Of a stretch of DNA of 64,000 nucleotides, positions 48,989-58,084 are shown piece after piece (position 1 is the stretch's first letter; every line of letters starts with the position of its first letter). Under the pieces are notes generated by a model. That model searched no databases, had not been told where the DNA came from, and was given only the letters and a program-made list of their open reading frames with translations. The position numbers were made by a program, and so were the translations under genes. Location: positions 310,001-374,000 of the forward strand of contig JAJFKS010000006.1 in assembly GCA_021773115.1 (NCBI GenBank), given 5' to 3'. Source of the DNA: Woeseiaceae bacterium. Its GTDB lineage: Bacteria; Pseudomonadota; Gammaproteobacteria; Steroidobacterales; Woeseiaceae.

Positions 48989-50029
48989 ATGTCGGTATAT
49001 CCTTGGTGCCTTGGAACCCTCGCAGGGTTCTTTTTGCAGGTTGCCACTGCCGACGACGCCTTGCCCGACCCACTGTTCCAGAGCGATGATGTGTTGAACG
49101 TCCGGATAAGCGCGCCGATGGCGACGCTGATCTCGGAGCGGCCCGACGAAGACGAGTTGCCTGCCAGGTTTCACTTCACAGCCAGCGATGGCAGCACAGT
49201 TGAGCTCGACATCGAAATTCGTACCCGCGGACGCTTCCGGCGTCGCAACGATGTCTGTCGGTTCCCACCTTTGCGTCTGAACTTCAAGACCTCGACCGTC
49301 AAAAACACTGTATTTCACGAACAGGACAAGTTAAAGCTCGTCACCCATTGCCACGCCTCGAGCCATTACGAACAGGCGTTGTTGCGTGAATACATTGCCT
49401 ATCGAATTCTTAACGTGCTGACGGACACCAGCTACAAAGTTCGCCTGATGCATATCACCTATGTTGATACCGAAGGTAAATACAGCGACGTCGCGCAGCA
49501 CGGTTTCGTCATCGAACACAAGGATCGGTTTTCGAAACGAATTGGCGCATCGGCGCTCGATATTCCGCAAACGTCGGTCCGCGTTCTCGATCCGAAATAC
49601 ACAAACCTGACTTCGGTTTACCAGTTCATGATCGGCAATACCGATTTTTCACCCATCCGGGCCGCGCCTGGAGAATCATGCTGTCACAACGGCGAGCTTT
49701 ACGGCAGCGAAGGTGAAGTTCTTGCCGTTCCTTATGATTTCGACCAGTCCGGCCTGGTCGATGCGCCGCATTCGAATCCCAATGCAAGATTCAAGCTGAG
49801 GTCTGTACGGGAACGGCTGTATCGGGGGCGTTGCGTAAACAACGAGTATTTGCCGGCTACTCTCGCGCATATCATCAGCCGTCGTGACGAGGTCTTCGCG
49901 GTACTCAACGAACTTCCGCTGGTCTCGAAATCATCGCTAAAAGTGATGAATATGTATCTCAATCAGTTTTACGACGTGATTGCTTCCGAACGCAAGGTCA
50001 ATAAGCAGCTCGTCAAAGCGTGTATTTAG
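48989..50029 (+). CDS. CotH-like secreted protein with kinase-like motifs
   Basis: A protein of about 346 residues with a Sec signal (MSVYPWCLGTLAGFFLQVATA). The RTRGRFRRRNDVCRFPPLRL strand, EQDKLKLVTHC (K114, K116), REYIAYRILNVLTD and the pair YQFMIGNTDFS (217-219 NTD) and VPYDFDQSG (249-252) recall CotH proteins, whose catalytic Asp and metal-binding Asp occupy such positions. Its partner kinase-like domain at 47.0 kb is degenerate, but these motifs are intact. ATG 48989 is chosen because of the GGAG 8 nt before it and the signal peptide. The substrate is unknown. It is convergent with the hydrolase gene, overlapping by 17 nt. Confidence 0.7.
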   Translation: MSVYPWCLGTLAGFFLQVATADDALPDPLFQSDDVLNVRISAPMATLISERPDEDELPARFHFTASDGSTVELDIEIRTRGRFRRRNDVCRFPPLRLNFKTSTVKNTVFHEQDKLKLVTHCHASSHYEQALLREYIAYRILNVLTDTSYKVRLMHITYVDTEGKYSDVAQHGFVIEHKDRFSKRIGASALDIPQTSVRVLDPKYTNLTSVYQFMIGNTDFSPIRAAPGESCCHNGELYGSEGEVLAVPYDFDQSGLVDAPHSNPNARFKLRSVRERLYRGRCVNNEYLPATLAHIISRRDEVFAVLNELPLVSKSSLKVMNMYLNQFYDVIASERKVNKQLVKACI

Positions 50030-51005
50030 GCATCGCCTCAATGGCCGTCGCCTGCAACCAGTCTTTCAATATTTTCGTTGTACGCGGGTGGATGAGGTAG
50101 CCGACCGAACTGTGCGGGTTCGATCGACCATAGCGAACAGCCAGGTTGAATATTTGGTAGTCGTGCACAGCGCTAACGACTCGCTGCTGCATCATTTTTT
50201 TGAAATCATCGGCCAGTGTATTGTCGTGGCAGGTGTAGTCGTCCTCCGCCGAAACGTTGTGCCAGGCAATGACATTTAGCGGGAATCTTGCCGATATTTT
50301 TTCCCTGGCACCCATCAAGCGCTTCTGCATGTGTGAGTCTCCAAGCGGCCCCCCAAGCGTAACCCAGAGCTCCACTTTCTTGTCAGCATACTGATCCTTA
50401 TAGTTCGGGTCGTGTGAAAGCTGCCAAAGGACATCGTAAGCGATGACGCACCCAGTGCCATGCGACATCAGCACGACACGATCGCCGCGGTCCAGTAATT
50501 CGCACAGTCGTTCCCGCAGACGTGAGCGAACTCGCATCGCAAAGTCCGCTTTCTGATCGAGGTAGCGCGCGAAGTCCCTGGACACACGACGAATCATCGG
50601 AACAAACAGGCCAAACACACCGAGTAATGGCGCAACGATATCAACAACTGCTTCGGGTACCGCGGACTTGCCCGGCAATTGATCGTACTGCCGGATTCCA
50701 AATTTCTTTCTGACGTTAATTTCACGCAAGGCCGCCAATGCAATTCGACGATCACCAATGTCCAGGTTCTCGTCGTAAGTCTTGCCACGGGCATGCAATA
50801 TTTCGGCATTCAAGTCACCGTACCAGGCAACGCTTTTATGCATGCTGTCGAATGCGTCAAGCTGATCAGGGTAATCTCGCTCCAGACCTGAACGAAGTGC
50901 CGCTAACGACAAGTCCATGTAGGTCTCTTCCGCGGGTTTGAAGTCGCGGCCATGAATCAGCAATAGGCTCCGATCGCTGCTGCCGCTAAGTTCGCTGAGG
51001 CTCAT
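50013..51005 (-). CDS. Alpha/beta-hydrolase-like protein with SHGTG in the nucleophile position
   Basis: A 330-residue protein with an alpha/beta-hydrolase layout: LLLIHGRDFKPAEETY near the start, and VVLMSHGTGCVIAYDVLW (SHGTG at 181-185) where a GxSxG nucleophile elbow is expected. The elbow's serine is Gly, with an adjacent Ser and Thr, so catalysis by the normal mechanism is doubtful. A hydrophobic stretch (119-138) may be a membrane segment. A C-terminal WVTLGGPLGD and HDNTLADDF could hold acid and His residues. It lies 15 nt after the DUF4956 gene, so they form a pair. Confidence 0.65.
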   Translation of the reverse strand: MSLSELSGSSDRSLLLIHGRDFKPAEETYMDLSLAALRSGLERDYPDQLDAFDSMHKSVAWYGDLNAEILHARGKTYDENLDIGDRRIALAALREINVRKKFGIRQYDQLPGKSAVPEAVVDIVAPLLGVFGLFVPMIRRVSRDFARYLDQKADFAMRVRSRLRERLCELLDRGDRVVLMSHGTGCVIAYDVLWQLSHDPNYKDQYADKKVELWVTLGGPLGDSHMQKRLMGAREKISARFPLNVIAWHNVSAEDDYTCHDNTLADDFKKMMQQRVVSAVHDYQIFNLAVRYGRSNPHSSVGYLIHPRTTKILKDWLQATAIEAMPKYTL

Positions 51006-51020
51006 CGCCGAAACCGTCGA

Positions 51021-51668
51021 CTAGTACTCATCTTCGCCGCCATCGCGCCGGGTCAGCATGGTGAGAAACGGTCCGGCAAGCGTCTTGCCGTATTCCAGCT
51101 TCCAGATCAGCAGGGTTGCCAGCGTGAACGACAGGGAAATGACGTAAGAAATTCCGAGCGCGCCAATGCCGGCACCCAGCCCAATAGCGATCGCGACGAA
51201 TATGTACATCGCATCGGATGGCTGATCGAGTGAAAAACGAAAGCGTACCGCGGCGACCACACCGGCCAGACTGAATGCGAGGGCAATGCTGTTCAGAACA
51301 ATCATTGCAATGCCGGTCACCAGAAGCGGCAGGACCAGGATGGTCTGCAAGAACGACTGATCGATACGACGTGCGCGGCTGGTTATGAAGTACACCCAGG
51401 AAATCGGAATCGCCAGCAAGATCGCGCCGACGCTTGCGATGGCCAGACGAATCGCAGCGGCCCCGGTGAGAAGATTGCGTTCAACACTGGTGTAGACCGG
51501 TTCAAATGAATTGATGTCCGCGCCGGGCAGATCGTCGATGCCGCCGATCGGCAGGTATTCAGCGAACGCCGAAAATCTGGCGACCAGGAATACTGCGGCG
51601 CCGGCCAAGAATGCATAGTACGTCAGGATGAGCGCAAGCGGAATCAGCAGACTGGCAGCACGTCTCAT
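51021..51668 (-). CDS. DUF4956 family membrane protein
   Basis: A 215-residue membrane protein with about five hydrophobic segments. The core RIDQSFLQTILVLPLLVTG, NSIALAFSLAGVVAAVRFRF and DAMYIFVAIAIGLGAGIG match DUF4956. In many bacteria DUF4956 genes are next to CotH-like genes and VTC-type polyphosphate polymerases; here CotH is close but no VTC domain is seen. The function is unknown. It is divergent from the adenosine kinase gene across 129 nt. Confidence 0.82.
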   Translation of the reverse strand: MRRAASLLIPLALILTYYAFLAGAAVFLVARFSAFAEYLPIGGIDDLPGADINSFEPVYTSVERNLLTGAAAIRLAIASVGAILLAIPISWVYFITSRARRIDQSFLQTILVLPLLVTGIAMIVLNSIALAFSLAGVVAAVRFRFSLDQPSDAMYIFVAIAIGLGAGIGALGISYVISLSFTLATLLIWKLEYGKTLAGPFLTMLTRRDGGEDEY

Positions 51669-51797
51669 GGATCAGGTCCGGCTTTCGGGATTGTAGGGAC
51701 GATACAGCCATGTCACTGATTTCGCCAGAGTATTAGTGCGGCAGAAGGGCCCCTGCGATGGTAGTCTAGGCGCCGTTTCTAACTCCCAACAATACCT

Positions 51798-52778
51798 ATG
51801 ACTCATTCAGTTCAGCTTCTTGGTATCTCCAATGCGATTGTTGACGTGCTTGCCAACGTCGACCCGGCGTTTCTGGACTCCATCGGTGCACCGCCCGGTT
51901 CGATGACTTTAATTGATCAGGAACAGGCGCGCGACATCTACTCCAAAATGGGACCGGCGACCGAAATGTCGGGTGGCTCTGTTGCCAATACTGTGGCGGG
52001 CTTCGCGAATCTAGGCGGTACGGCCGCCTACATCGGCAAGGTCCGAAACGACCAGCTTGGCGATATTTTCAACCACGATATGCAGTCGCTGGGCGTTGAT
52101 ATCCGGCTGCCCGCGGCGACTGACGGAGCGCCAACGGCGCGCAGCCATATCCTGATTACTGGAGACGGCCAACGCACCATGCAGACCTATCTGGGCGCCT
52201 GCCTGGAACTGGCGTTAGCCGACATCACCGCGGCAACCGTCGGCAATCCGCAGCTCATTTTGCTCGAAGGCTACGTCTGGGACATCGCCGAGGGCCCGGC
52301 GCTGGCGAAGAAAGCTGCCGAGATCGCCCGCAATAACGGCTCGTCGGTATCGCTGTCATTGTCTGATTCTTATTGCGTCGAGCGGCATCGTGACTCGTTC
52401 GAAGATTTTGTTCGAAATGACGCCGACATTGTTGTCGCTGACGAAGATGAAATTCACGCATTGTTGGACACCGACAACATCGACGATGCCGTCGCGAAAC
52501 TCGTCGACTACGGCAAGTTGTTTGCGGTTACGCGCTCCGAAAAAGGATCTGTCATCGTGCAGGGCGATACCCGCGTCGAACAGTCGGCGACACGAGTTGA
52601 GAAAGTTGTCGACTCAACCGGTGCGGGTGATGCGTATTCCGCGGGTTTCTTGTTCGGCTGGGCAAACGGCAAAACTTTTTCCGAATGCGCGCAATACGGA
52701 ACCACTTGTGCGACCAAAGTTATTCAGCAACTCGGTGCCCGCATTGAGAAGGGCCTGCGTTTGGAAGGCGTCAACTAG
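51798..52778 (+). CDS. Adenosine kinase (PfkB family)
   Basis: A 326-residue PfkB/ribokinase-family enzyme. Features are the N-terminal LGISNAIVDVLANVD, SGGSVANTVAGFANLGG, AAYIGKVRNDQLG and the C-terminal VDSTGAGDAYSAGFLFGWA with the catalytic Asp. The spacing and SGGSVANT stretch match adenosine/ribokinase-like members often annotated as adenosine kinases. It would phosphorylate adenosine (or a related nucleoside or sugar) with ATP. It fits with the nucleoside and purine genes around it. Confidence 0.88.
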   Translation: MTHSVQLLGISNAIVDVLANVDPAFLDSIGAPPGSMTLIDQEQARDIYSKMGPATEMSGGSVANTVAGFANLGGTAAYIGKVRNDQLGDIFNHDMQSLGVDIRLPAATDGAPTARSHILITGDGQRTMQTYLGACLELALADITAATVGNPQLILLEGYVWDIAEGPALAKKAAEIARNNGSSVSLSLSDSYCVERHRDSFEDFVRNDADIVVADEDEIHALLDTDNIDDAVAKLVDYGKLFAVTRSEKGSVIVQGDTRVEQSATRVEKVVDSTGAGDAYSAGFLFGWANGKTFSECAQYGTTCATKVIQQLGARIEKGLRLEGVN

Positions 52779-52783
52779 ATCCA

Positions 52784-53188
52784 ATGGCGATCACGGGCGG
52801 ATGTTTCTGTGGGCTTGTCCGGTACGAAATTTCCGGAAAACTCCATGACGCAAGATCGTGCCACTGTTCGCGGTGCCGAAAAGCCTTCAGTTCCCAGGCA
52901 TCAGCGTACGCGCTCGTTGATGCGGGCGAATTCAGATGGCTTAGTGGCGAAGACACACTAAGCTCCTTTCTAAGCGGGCATGGCTTCGGACTGCAGTTTT
53001 GCAGCAAATGCGGCTCAACGCTCTGCGGCGTATTTGAGGGAGCCGTTCACGGCGTGACGCTTGGCTGTATTGATGGCGATCCGGACGTTGAGATCGGCCG
53101 GCATATCTTTGTTGGTTCGAAGGCATCCTGGGAGGTCATTCCGGACGGCGTCACGACATTTTCGGAAAATTCTCCGGAGCCCGAATGA
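52784..53188 (+). CDS. GFA-family (DUF636) zinc protein
   Basis: A 134-residue protein with the GFA fold: GGCFCGLVRYEISG, SCHCSRCRKAFSSQ, and FCSKCGSTL. These seven or so Cys residues bind one or two Zn ions. The family is named after glutathione-dependent formaldehyde-activating enzyme, though that activity is disputed for most members. It begins 6 nt after the adenosine kinase gene and overlaps the next small gene by 4 nt. Confidence 0.88.
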   Translation: MAITGGCFCGLVRYEISGKLHDARSCHCSRCRKAFSSQASAYALVDAGEFRWLSGEDTLSSFLSGHGFGLQFCSKCGSTLCGVFEGAVHGVTLGCIDGDPDVEIGRHIFVGSKASWEVIPDGVTTFSENSPEPE

Positions 53189-53382
53189 GCGCCAGCAACC
53201 GGTGTTGTGAATGCCGATATGAATGGAGCGACATGCCAATCGGGTTTGCAGAGTTTCAGGCCTGTCCTGCTTGCGGTTCTGCATACTGGGTTTGGACCAA
53301 CTACTCGAAATCTACGCAGGCCGATTCGCCCGACGGCGCCATTGTATTAATTGATGGCAGCGCCTACAGTCCCTACCCCTGA
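53185..53382 (+). CDS. Small zinc-ribbon-like protein
   Basis: A 65-residue protein with two Cys pairs (CCEC near the start and CPAC at about 28-31), suggesting a single zinc ribbon. It overlaps the GFA gene by 4 nt (ATGA), which supports translation. It is not a named family. Confidence 0.55.
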   Translation: MSASNRCCECRYEWSDMPIGFAEFQACPACGSAYWVWTNYSKSTQADSPDGAIVLIDGSAYSPYP

Positions 53383-53387
53383 CACAT

Positions 53388-53594
53388 GTGGAGAACGACT
53401 TGTCGAGCCTGACCCTGGACAAAATTGAGCAAGAATTGCGGTTAATGAATGTCCATTTGGGAGAAGCCAATGACATCGCGATGCTGAGGGCGTTCGCGGC
53501 CATGCCTGCTGATCTCGAAAATGACAGCAGAAAGGCATTGCGCGGCCTTCGCGACAAGATGATGGAACGAGCGCGAATCCGCGCCGAAGTCTAG
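53388..53594 (+). CDS. Small hypothetical protein
   Basis: A 68-residue frame with a GTG start, 6 nt after the zinc-ribbon gene, ending at a TAG. It is charged and mostly helical (KIEQELRLMNVHLGEANDI, RKALRGLRDKMMER). No family recognised. Support is only position, codon pattern and lack of competition from the other strand. Confidence 0.45.
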   Translation: MENDLSSLTLDKIEQELRLMNVHLGEANDIAMLRAFAAMPADLENDSRKALRGLRDKMMERARIRAEV

Positions 53595-53657
53595 ACTGCA
53601 AGGTTCGAGCGAGCCGAACGTCAACCAAACCGGGTATAGACACGGCTATTTATAGAG

Positions 53658-54008
53658 ATGAGCAAAGCTTCAAAAGCGGCACTGCTATCCGGTCTGGTTT
53701 TTCCGGGCGCCGGACACATGCTGTTGCAGAAGTATTTACGCGGCTCCGTCCTGATGATTGCAGCCCTTGGCGCGTCAACAGTTATCATCAAAAATATTGT
53801 TGCGCAAACACTTGCAGTTGTTGATCGAATCAACAGTGGCGACATCCCCGCAGACACCGGCGCTATTGCCGAAATGGTCGCGAATTCCTCCAGCGCTACG
53901 GATGGGTTTGCGGCGAATGCTGCGGTGATTGTTCTTCTGGCCTGTTGGTTGATCGGCATTGTCGATGCATACAGACTCGGCAGCGCGGAAGACCAACGAA
54001 AAATATAA
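53658..54008 (+). CDS. Small membrane protein with a TM2-like start
   Basis: A 116-residue protein with two or three hydrophobic segments (ALLSGLVFPGAGHMLLQKY, GSVLMIAALGASTVI and AAVIVLLACWLIGIVDAY). The first segment's GLVFPGAGHMLLQKYLRG pattern recalls TM2-type and related membrane proteins. The final IVDAYRLG helix is typical of such families. Function unknown. It is convergent with the truncated aldehyde dehydrogenase gene. Confidence 0.65.
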   Translation: MSKASKAALLSGLVFPGAGHMLLQKYLRGSVLMIAALGASTVIIKNIVAQTLAVVDRINSGDIPADTGAIAEMVANSSSATDGFAANAAVIVLLACWLIGIVDAYRLGSAEDQRKI

Positions 54009-54072
54009 TCAACGTGTGGCGTCGACCGCTTAAGTCCGCGGGGACAAGCGCTCGCTCAACGGCAACAACCTG

Positions 54073-54942
54073 TCACGTCCCAATCGGGTGCCAGGTCGTT
54101 TTGACTTCCTGCGTGTCACGAATCATGTAGGGATTCTCGGCGTCGCTATTCCAGTCCACACGATCGCGGCCAATGACGTGCTTGATATTGTCGGCCGCGA
54201 GTTCCTGTACGGTCTTCGCAACCGCTTCGCTGGCATCGCAATAAATCACTGCATTCACATCCATGTGCGAGGCGAACTGTGAAGTGAGCTCGGAGCGCAG
54301 TCCGGTCAGGATATTGACGACGCCACCTGGAACATCCGACGCGTGCAGCACCTCGGCGAAACTGATCGCACACAGTGGCATACTCTCGGACGCGAGTGCG
54401 ATGCAGGTATTGCCGCCGGCAATCGCCGGTGCAAGGTTTGAAATCATTCCCAGCAAACTGCTTTCATCGGGCGTCAGCATTGCAACGACGCCGGTCGGCT
54501 CCAGCACAGAAAAGTTGAAGTGCGACGAGGCAACCGGATTCACTGAGCTGAACACCTGCTGATACTTGTCCGCCCATCCTGCGAAATAGATAAGACGATC
54601 GATTGACTGGTCGACTTCTTTTTCGGCGGCGCGCTTGGTCGATCCCTGCAGTTTGAGTTCCGCAACAAACTGCTCACGACGGCCTTCCAGCATCTCGGCG
54701 ATACGATAGAGAATCTGCCCGCGCAGATACGCGCTGGTCTTTGCCCAGCCCGACTGTGCATTGCGCGCCGCGACGACTGCGTTCCGAAAATCCTTGCGGC
54801 TGCCGCGGCACATATTGGCGATGACGTTGCCCTCGCCATCTTCGAGCGTGAAATAACGACCGGATTCGGTGCGTGGGAACTTGCCACCGATATAGATTTT
54901 GTAGGTCTTGGCGACAGCAATACGTTCGTTTTGTTTGGCCAT
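54073..54942 (-). CDS. Aldehyde-dehydrogenase-like protein lacking the catalytic domain
   Basis: A 289-residue protein that matches the N-terminal cofactor-domain half of an aldehyde dehydrogenase (YKIYIGGKFPRTESGR, GSTKRAAEKEVDQSIDRL, EPTGVVAMLTPDES and IAGGNTCIALASE), but stops before the catalytic-Cys domain. It starts 2 nt after the stop of the full-length ALDH gene. Full-length plus this protein (about 780 residues) resembles the two-domain ALDH16 architecture, in which a second, degenerate ALDH domain follows the catalytic one. Here they are separate genes. It may be a scaffold subunit. Confidence 0.82.
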   Translation of the reverse strand: MAKQNERIAVAKTYKIYIGGKFPRTESGRYFTLEDGEGNVIANMCRGSRKDFRNAVVAARNAQSGWAKTSAYLRGQILYRIAEMLEGRREQFVAELKLQGSTKRAAEKEVDQSIDRLIYFAGWADKYQQVFSSVNPVASSHFNFSVLEPTGVVAMLTPDESSLLGMISNLAPAIAGGNTCIALASESMPLCAISFAEVLHASDVPGGVVNILTGLRSELTSQFASHMDVNAVIYCDASEAVAKTVQELAADNIKHVIGRDRVDWNSDAENPYMIRDTQEVKTTWHPIGT

Positions 54943-54944
54943 CC

Positions 54945-56417
54945 TTATGCTCCCAGCTTCACGTATGCATCGAGGCCGTGCAGCCCCCCTTCCCGGCCGA
55001 CGCCACTTTCCTTGTAGCCGCCAAACGGAGATGTCGGGTCAAACTTGTTAAAGGTGTTTGCCCAGACGACGCCAGCACGCATGTCTTGCGTCATTTTGAA
55101 AATTTTCGATCCCTTGTCAGTCCAGACACCACCCGATAAACCGTATGGGGTGTTGTTCGCCTTGATGATCGCCTCATCCTCACGTCGAAATGTCTGGATC
55201 GCGAGCACAGGTCCAAATATTTCTTCCTGCACGACGCGATTGGACTGCGACACGCCGGTGAAAATAGTCGGCCGACACCAATAGCCTTTCTTCGGCACGC
55301 GACAGGAACTCTGGTGCATCTCGGCACCTTCGGCCTTGCCGATTTTCAGGTAGGACTGGACCTTTTCAAGCTGCATCAGCGAGTTGATTGCGCCGATGTC
55401 GGTGTTCTTGTCGAGCGGATCACCAACGATTAACGTCTCCATCCGATCTTTGAGTTTCGCGATAACTTCGTCCGCAACAGACTCCTGCACCAGCAGACGC
55501 GAACCCGCGCAACAAACATGGCCCTGGTTGAAGAATATGCCGTTGACGATGCCTTCGACTGCCTGGTCAATTGCAGCATCGGCAAAAATAATATTCGCCG
55601 CCTTGCCACCGAGCTCGAGCGTGTATTTTTTGTTCGTTCCAGCGAGCGCTTTCTGGATGCTGCGACCGACATTGGTGGAGCCGGTAAAAGCGACCTTGTC
55701 GACATCCGGGTGCTGCACGACGGCCGCGCCCGCCGCGCCTGCGCCGGTGACGATATTGACGACACCCGGTGGCAGCCCTGCGTCTGCAATGACTTCTGCC
55801 AGTTTCAGCGCCGTGAGCGGCGTTGTTTCGGCCGGCTTGAGAACGACCGTGTTGCCGCAAGCAATTGCCGGCGCGATTTTCCAGGCAGCCATTAGCAATG
55901 GGAAGTTCCACGGAATGACCTGCCCGGCGACACCCAGCGATTTCGCCTTTCGACCCGGAAACGCGTACTCCAGCTTGTCTGCCCAACCCGCGTAGTAAAA
56001 GAAATGTGCCGCGGCCAGTGGGATATCAACGTCGCGCGATTCACGAATCGGTTTGCCACCGTCGAGTGACTCGATCACCGAAAATTCGCGGGCGCGTTCC
56101 TGCATGATGCGTGCGATACGGTAGATGTATTTGCCGCGTTCGGCGGGCTTCATTCGGCCCCAGCTCGTTTGATACGCTTCGCGAGCCGCTTTCACGGCTT
56201 TGTCGATGTCAGCCTCGGTGCCTTCCGCTACCCGGCAGATTTTTTCTTCTGTTGCCGGATTGACCGTATCGAAATACTTGCCCTTCTCGGGCGCCACGAA
56301 TTCGCCGTTAATAAACAGACCGTAACGCTTTTTGATATTGACGTGGTCGGTGCTTTCCGGTGCCGGGTCGTATTCCCAGCCGCCGTCGAATGCGAGTTTG
56401 TTTTCAGGAGTTGCCAT
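54945..56417 (-). CDS. Aldehyde dehydrogenase, full length
   Basis: A 490-residue NAD(P)-dependent ALDH. Seen are IPWNFPLLMAAWKIAPAIAC, FTGSTNVGRSIQKA, the base LELGGKAANIIFADA, the nucleophile in FFNQGHVCCAGSRLL, and the C-terminal EIFGPVLAIQTF and NTFNKFDPTSPFGGYKESG. It follows deoC by 2 nt in an operon with deoD-deoC, where acetaldehyde released from deoxyribose 5-phosphate would be oxidised to acetate. That substrate is inferred from context. Confidence 0.94.
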   Translation of the reverse strand: MATPENKLAFDGGWEYDPAPESTDHVNIKKRYGLFINGEFVAPEKGKYFDTVNPATEEKICRVAEGTEADIDKAVKAAREAYQTSWGRMKPAERGKYIYRIARIMQERAREFSVIESLDGGKPIRESRDVDIPLAAAHFFYYAGWADKLEYAFPGRKAKSLGVAGQVIPWNFPLLMAAWKIAPAIACGNTVVLKPAETTPLTALKLAEVIADAGLPPGVVNIVTGAGAAGAAVVQHPDVDKVAFTGSTNVGRSIQKALAGTNKKYTLELGGKAANIIFADAAIDQAVEGIVNGIFFNQGHVCCAGSRLLVQESVADEVIAKLKDRMETLIVGDPLDKNTDIGAINSLMQLEKVQSYLKIGKAEGAEMHQSSCRVPKKGYWCRPTIFTGVSQSNRVVQEEIFGPVLAIQTFRREDEAIIKANNTPYGLSGGVWTDKGSKIFKMTQDMRAGVVWANTFNKFDPTSPFGGYKESGVGREGGLHGLDAYVKLGA

Positions 56418-56419
56418 GA

Positions 56420-57346
56420 TTAATCCTTGGAGAAATAGTCAGCAGACTGGTAAACGCCCGTCGACTGCTTCATCAATTGCATGAGTACGTCATTTGCCAG
56501 GGTGCTCGCGCCGAAGCGAAACCACTCCGGCGTCATCCAGGCATTGCCGAGCGTTTCCCGCAGCATCACCAGGTAGTGCACCGCGAGTTTCGCCGTTGAG
56601 ATGCCGCCAGCCGGCTTCATGCCGACCATCTTGCCGGTCTCGCGATAAAAATCGCTGATGGCCTGCAGCATCACCAGTGTTACCTGCATGGTGGCGGCTG
56701 GCTGGATCTTGCCTGTCGAAGTTTTAATAAAATCAGCGCCGGCATACATCGCCAGCACGCTCGCGCGACGAACACGATCGAGCGTGCCGAGTTCGCCGGT
56801 TTCCAGAATCACCTTCAGATGCACGTCGCCGCAGGCTTCTTTGACCGCCACGATTTCGTCGAAAACGTAGCGGTAATCGCCCGAAAGGAACTTGCCGCGG
56901 GAAATCACCATGTCGATTTCAGTGGCGCCTGCGTCTACCGCCATGCGGGTATCGTCCAGCTTCACGCTGAGCGTCGACATGCCGCTCGGAAACGCGGTCG
57001 CGACCGAGGCGATATTGATGTTATGCCCTTTGAGCGCGTCCTTCGCGACATGCACCATTGTCGGATAGACACAGACGGCGGCAACATGCGGCAAATCGGG
57101 CAGTGCATCGTGCAGGTGAATGGCCTTTTGACACATCTGCCGCACTTTGCCCGGCGTGTCCTGGCCCTCAAGTGTCGTCAGGTCGATCATACTGAGGATG
57201 AGCTTCAGGGCTTCAACCTTGGACGCAGTCTTGATGCTGCGAGTCTGGAAGCGCGCGACACGTTCATTGACGCCCACCTCGTCGACAGCGGGCACCCGGC
57301 TCAGGTCCGGCAATTGTAACGAGGTTTTCACTGCGTTTAAGGCCAT
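56420..57346 (-). CDS. deoC: Deoxyribose-phosphate aldolase
   Basis: A 308-residue TIM-barrel class I aldolase that splits 2-deoxyribose 5-phosphate to acetaldehyde and glyceraldehyde 3-phosphate. The Schiff-base strand KTSTGK is seen, together with AVCVYPTMVHVA, ASVATAFPSG, EIDMVISRGKFLSG, LKVILETGELG and GMKPAGGISTA. The N-terminal extension (about 40 residues, MALNAVKTSLQLPDLS) is longer than in E. coli but usual in other families. It is 5 nt from deoD. Confidence 0.95.
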   Translation of the reverse strand: MALNAVKTSLQLPDLSRVPAVDEVGVNERVARFQTRSIKTASKVEALKLILSMIDLTTLEGQDTPGKVRQMCQKAIHLHDALPDLPHVAAVCVYPTMVHVAKDALKGHNINIASVATAFPSGMSTLSVKLDDTRMAVDAGATEIDMVISRGKFLSGDYRYVFDEIVAVKEACGDVHLKVILETGELGTLDRVRRASVLAMYAGADFIKTSTGKIQPAATMQVTLVMLQAISDFYRETGKMVGMKPAGGISTAKLAVHYLVMLRETLGNAWMTPEWFRFGASTLANDVLMQLMKQSTGVYQSADYFSKD

Positions 57347-57350
57347 TCAG

Positions 57351-58064
57351 TCAGTCCTCGGCGATAACGGTTTCGAGTGCGACGAGAATCATCTCATCAA
57401 ATGTCGTTGCGCGTTCGTCCGAGCTCAGCTCGGCGCCGGAAACGATGTCGTCACTGACCGTACAAATTGCCAGGGCTTCGGCATTGTTCTCAGCCGCGAT
57501 CGTAAAGATTCCAGCTGCTTCCATTTCGACCCCGTAGATATTGTATTTGGCCATCGTCTCGAACATACCGGGGTCAGGTGTGTAGAAGAGATCTGCCGAG
57601 AAGATATTGCCCACGTGGTAGCGAACTTTGTGTGCTTTCGCCGTCGCCACCGCTTTGGACACCAGCTCGAAACTCGCCAGCGCCGCGAGGTCGTAGCCAC
57701 CGAATCGCATGCGATTGCAGTTCGAGTCCGTCGATGCGCCCATCGCGATAATGATGTCGCGCAATTTGACGTCAGGGTGCGACGTACCACAGCTGCCAAC
57801 CCTTATTACTCTTTTGACGCCGTACTCGGTGATGAGTTCGGTGCAATAGATCGAGGCCGACGGAATTCCCATGCCGTGCGCCATGACGGAAACGGGCTGG
57901 CCTTTGTAGACGCCAGTAAAACCCCACATATTGCGCACGTCCGTCACACGCTTCACCCTATCGAGATAGGTATCGCAAATGTATTTTGCGCGCAGGGGGT
58001 CACCCGGCATCAGCACCGTTTCAGCGAAGTCGCCGGGGGCTGCATTCATGTGTTTGGTTGCCAT
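57351..58064 (-). CDS. deoD: Purine nucleoside phosphorylase DeoD
   Basis: A 237-residue hexameric-type phosphorylase. It begins with [21 protein letters not shown], contains [39 protein letters not shown] and the C-terminal [10 protein letters not shown]. It releases purine bases and (deoxy)ribose 1-phosphate, feeding both the purine cluster and DeoC. No deoA/deoB partners are seen. An SDR gene precedes it. Confidence 0.96.
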   Translation of the reverse strand: MATKHMNAAPGDFAETVLMPGDPLRAKYICDTYLDRVKRVTDVRNMWGFTGVYKGQPVSVMAHGMGIPSASIYCTELITEYGVKRVIRVGSCGTSHPDVKLRDIIIAMGASTDSNCNRMRFGGYDLAALASFELVSKAVATAKAHKVRYHVGNIFSADLFYTPDPGMFETMAKYNIYGVEMEAAGIFTIAAENNAEALAICTVSDDIVSGAELSSDERATTFDEMILVALETVIAED

Positions 58065-58084
58065 TAATTAGTCGCTTGTCGTTG

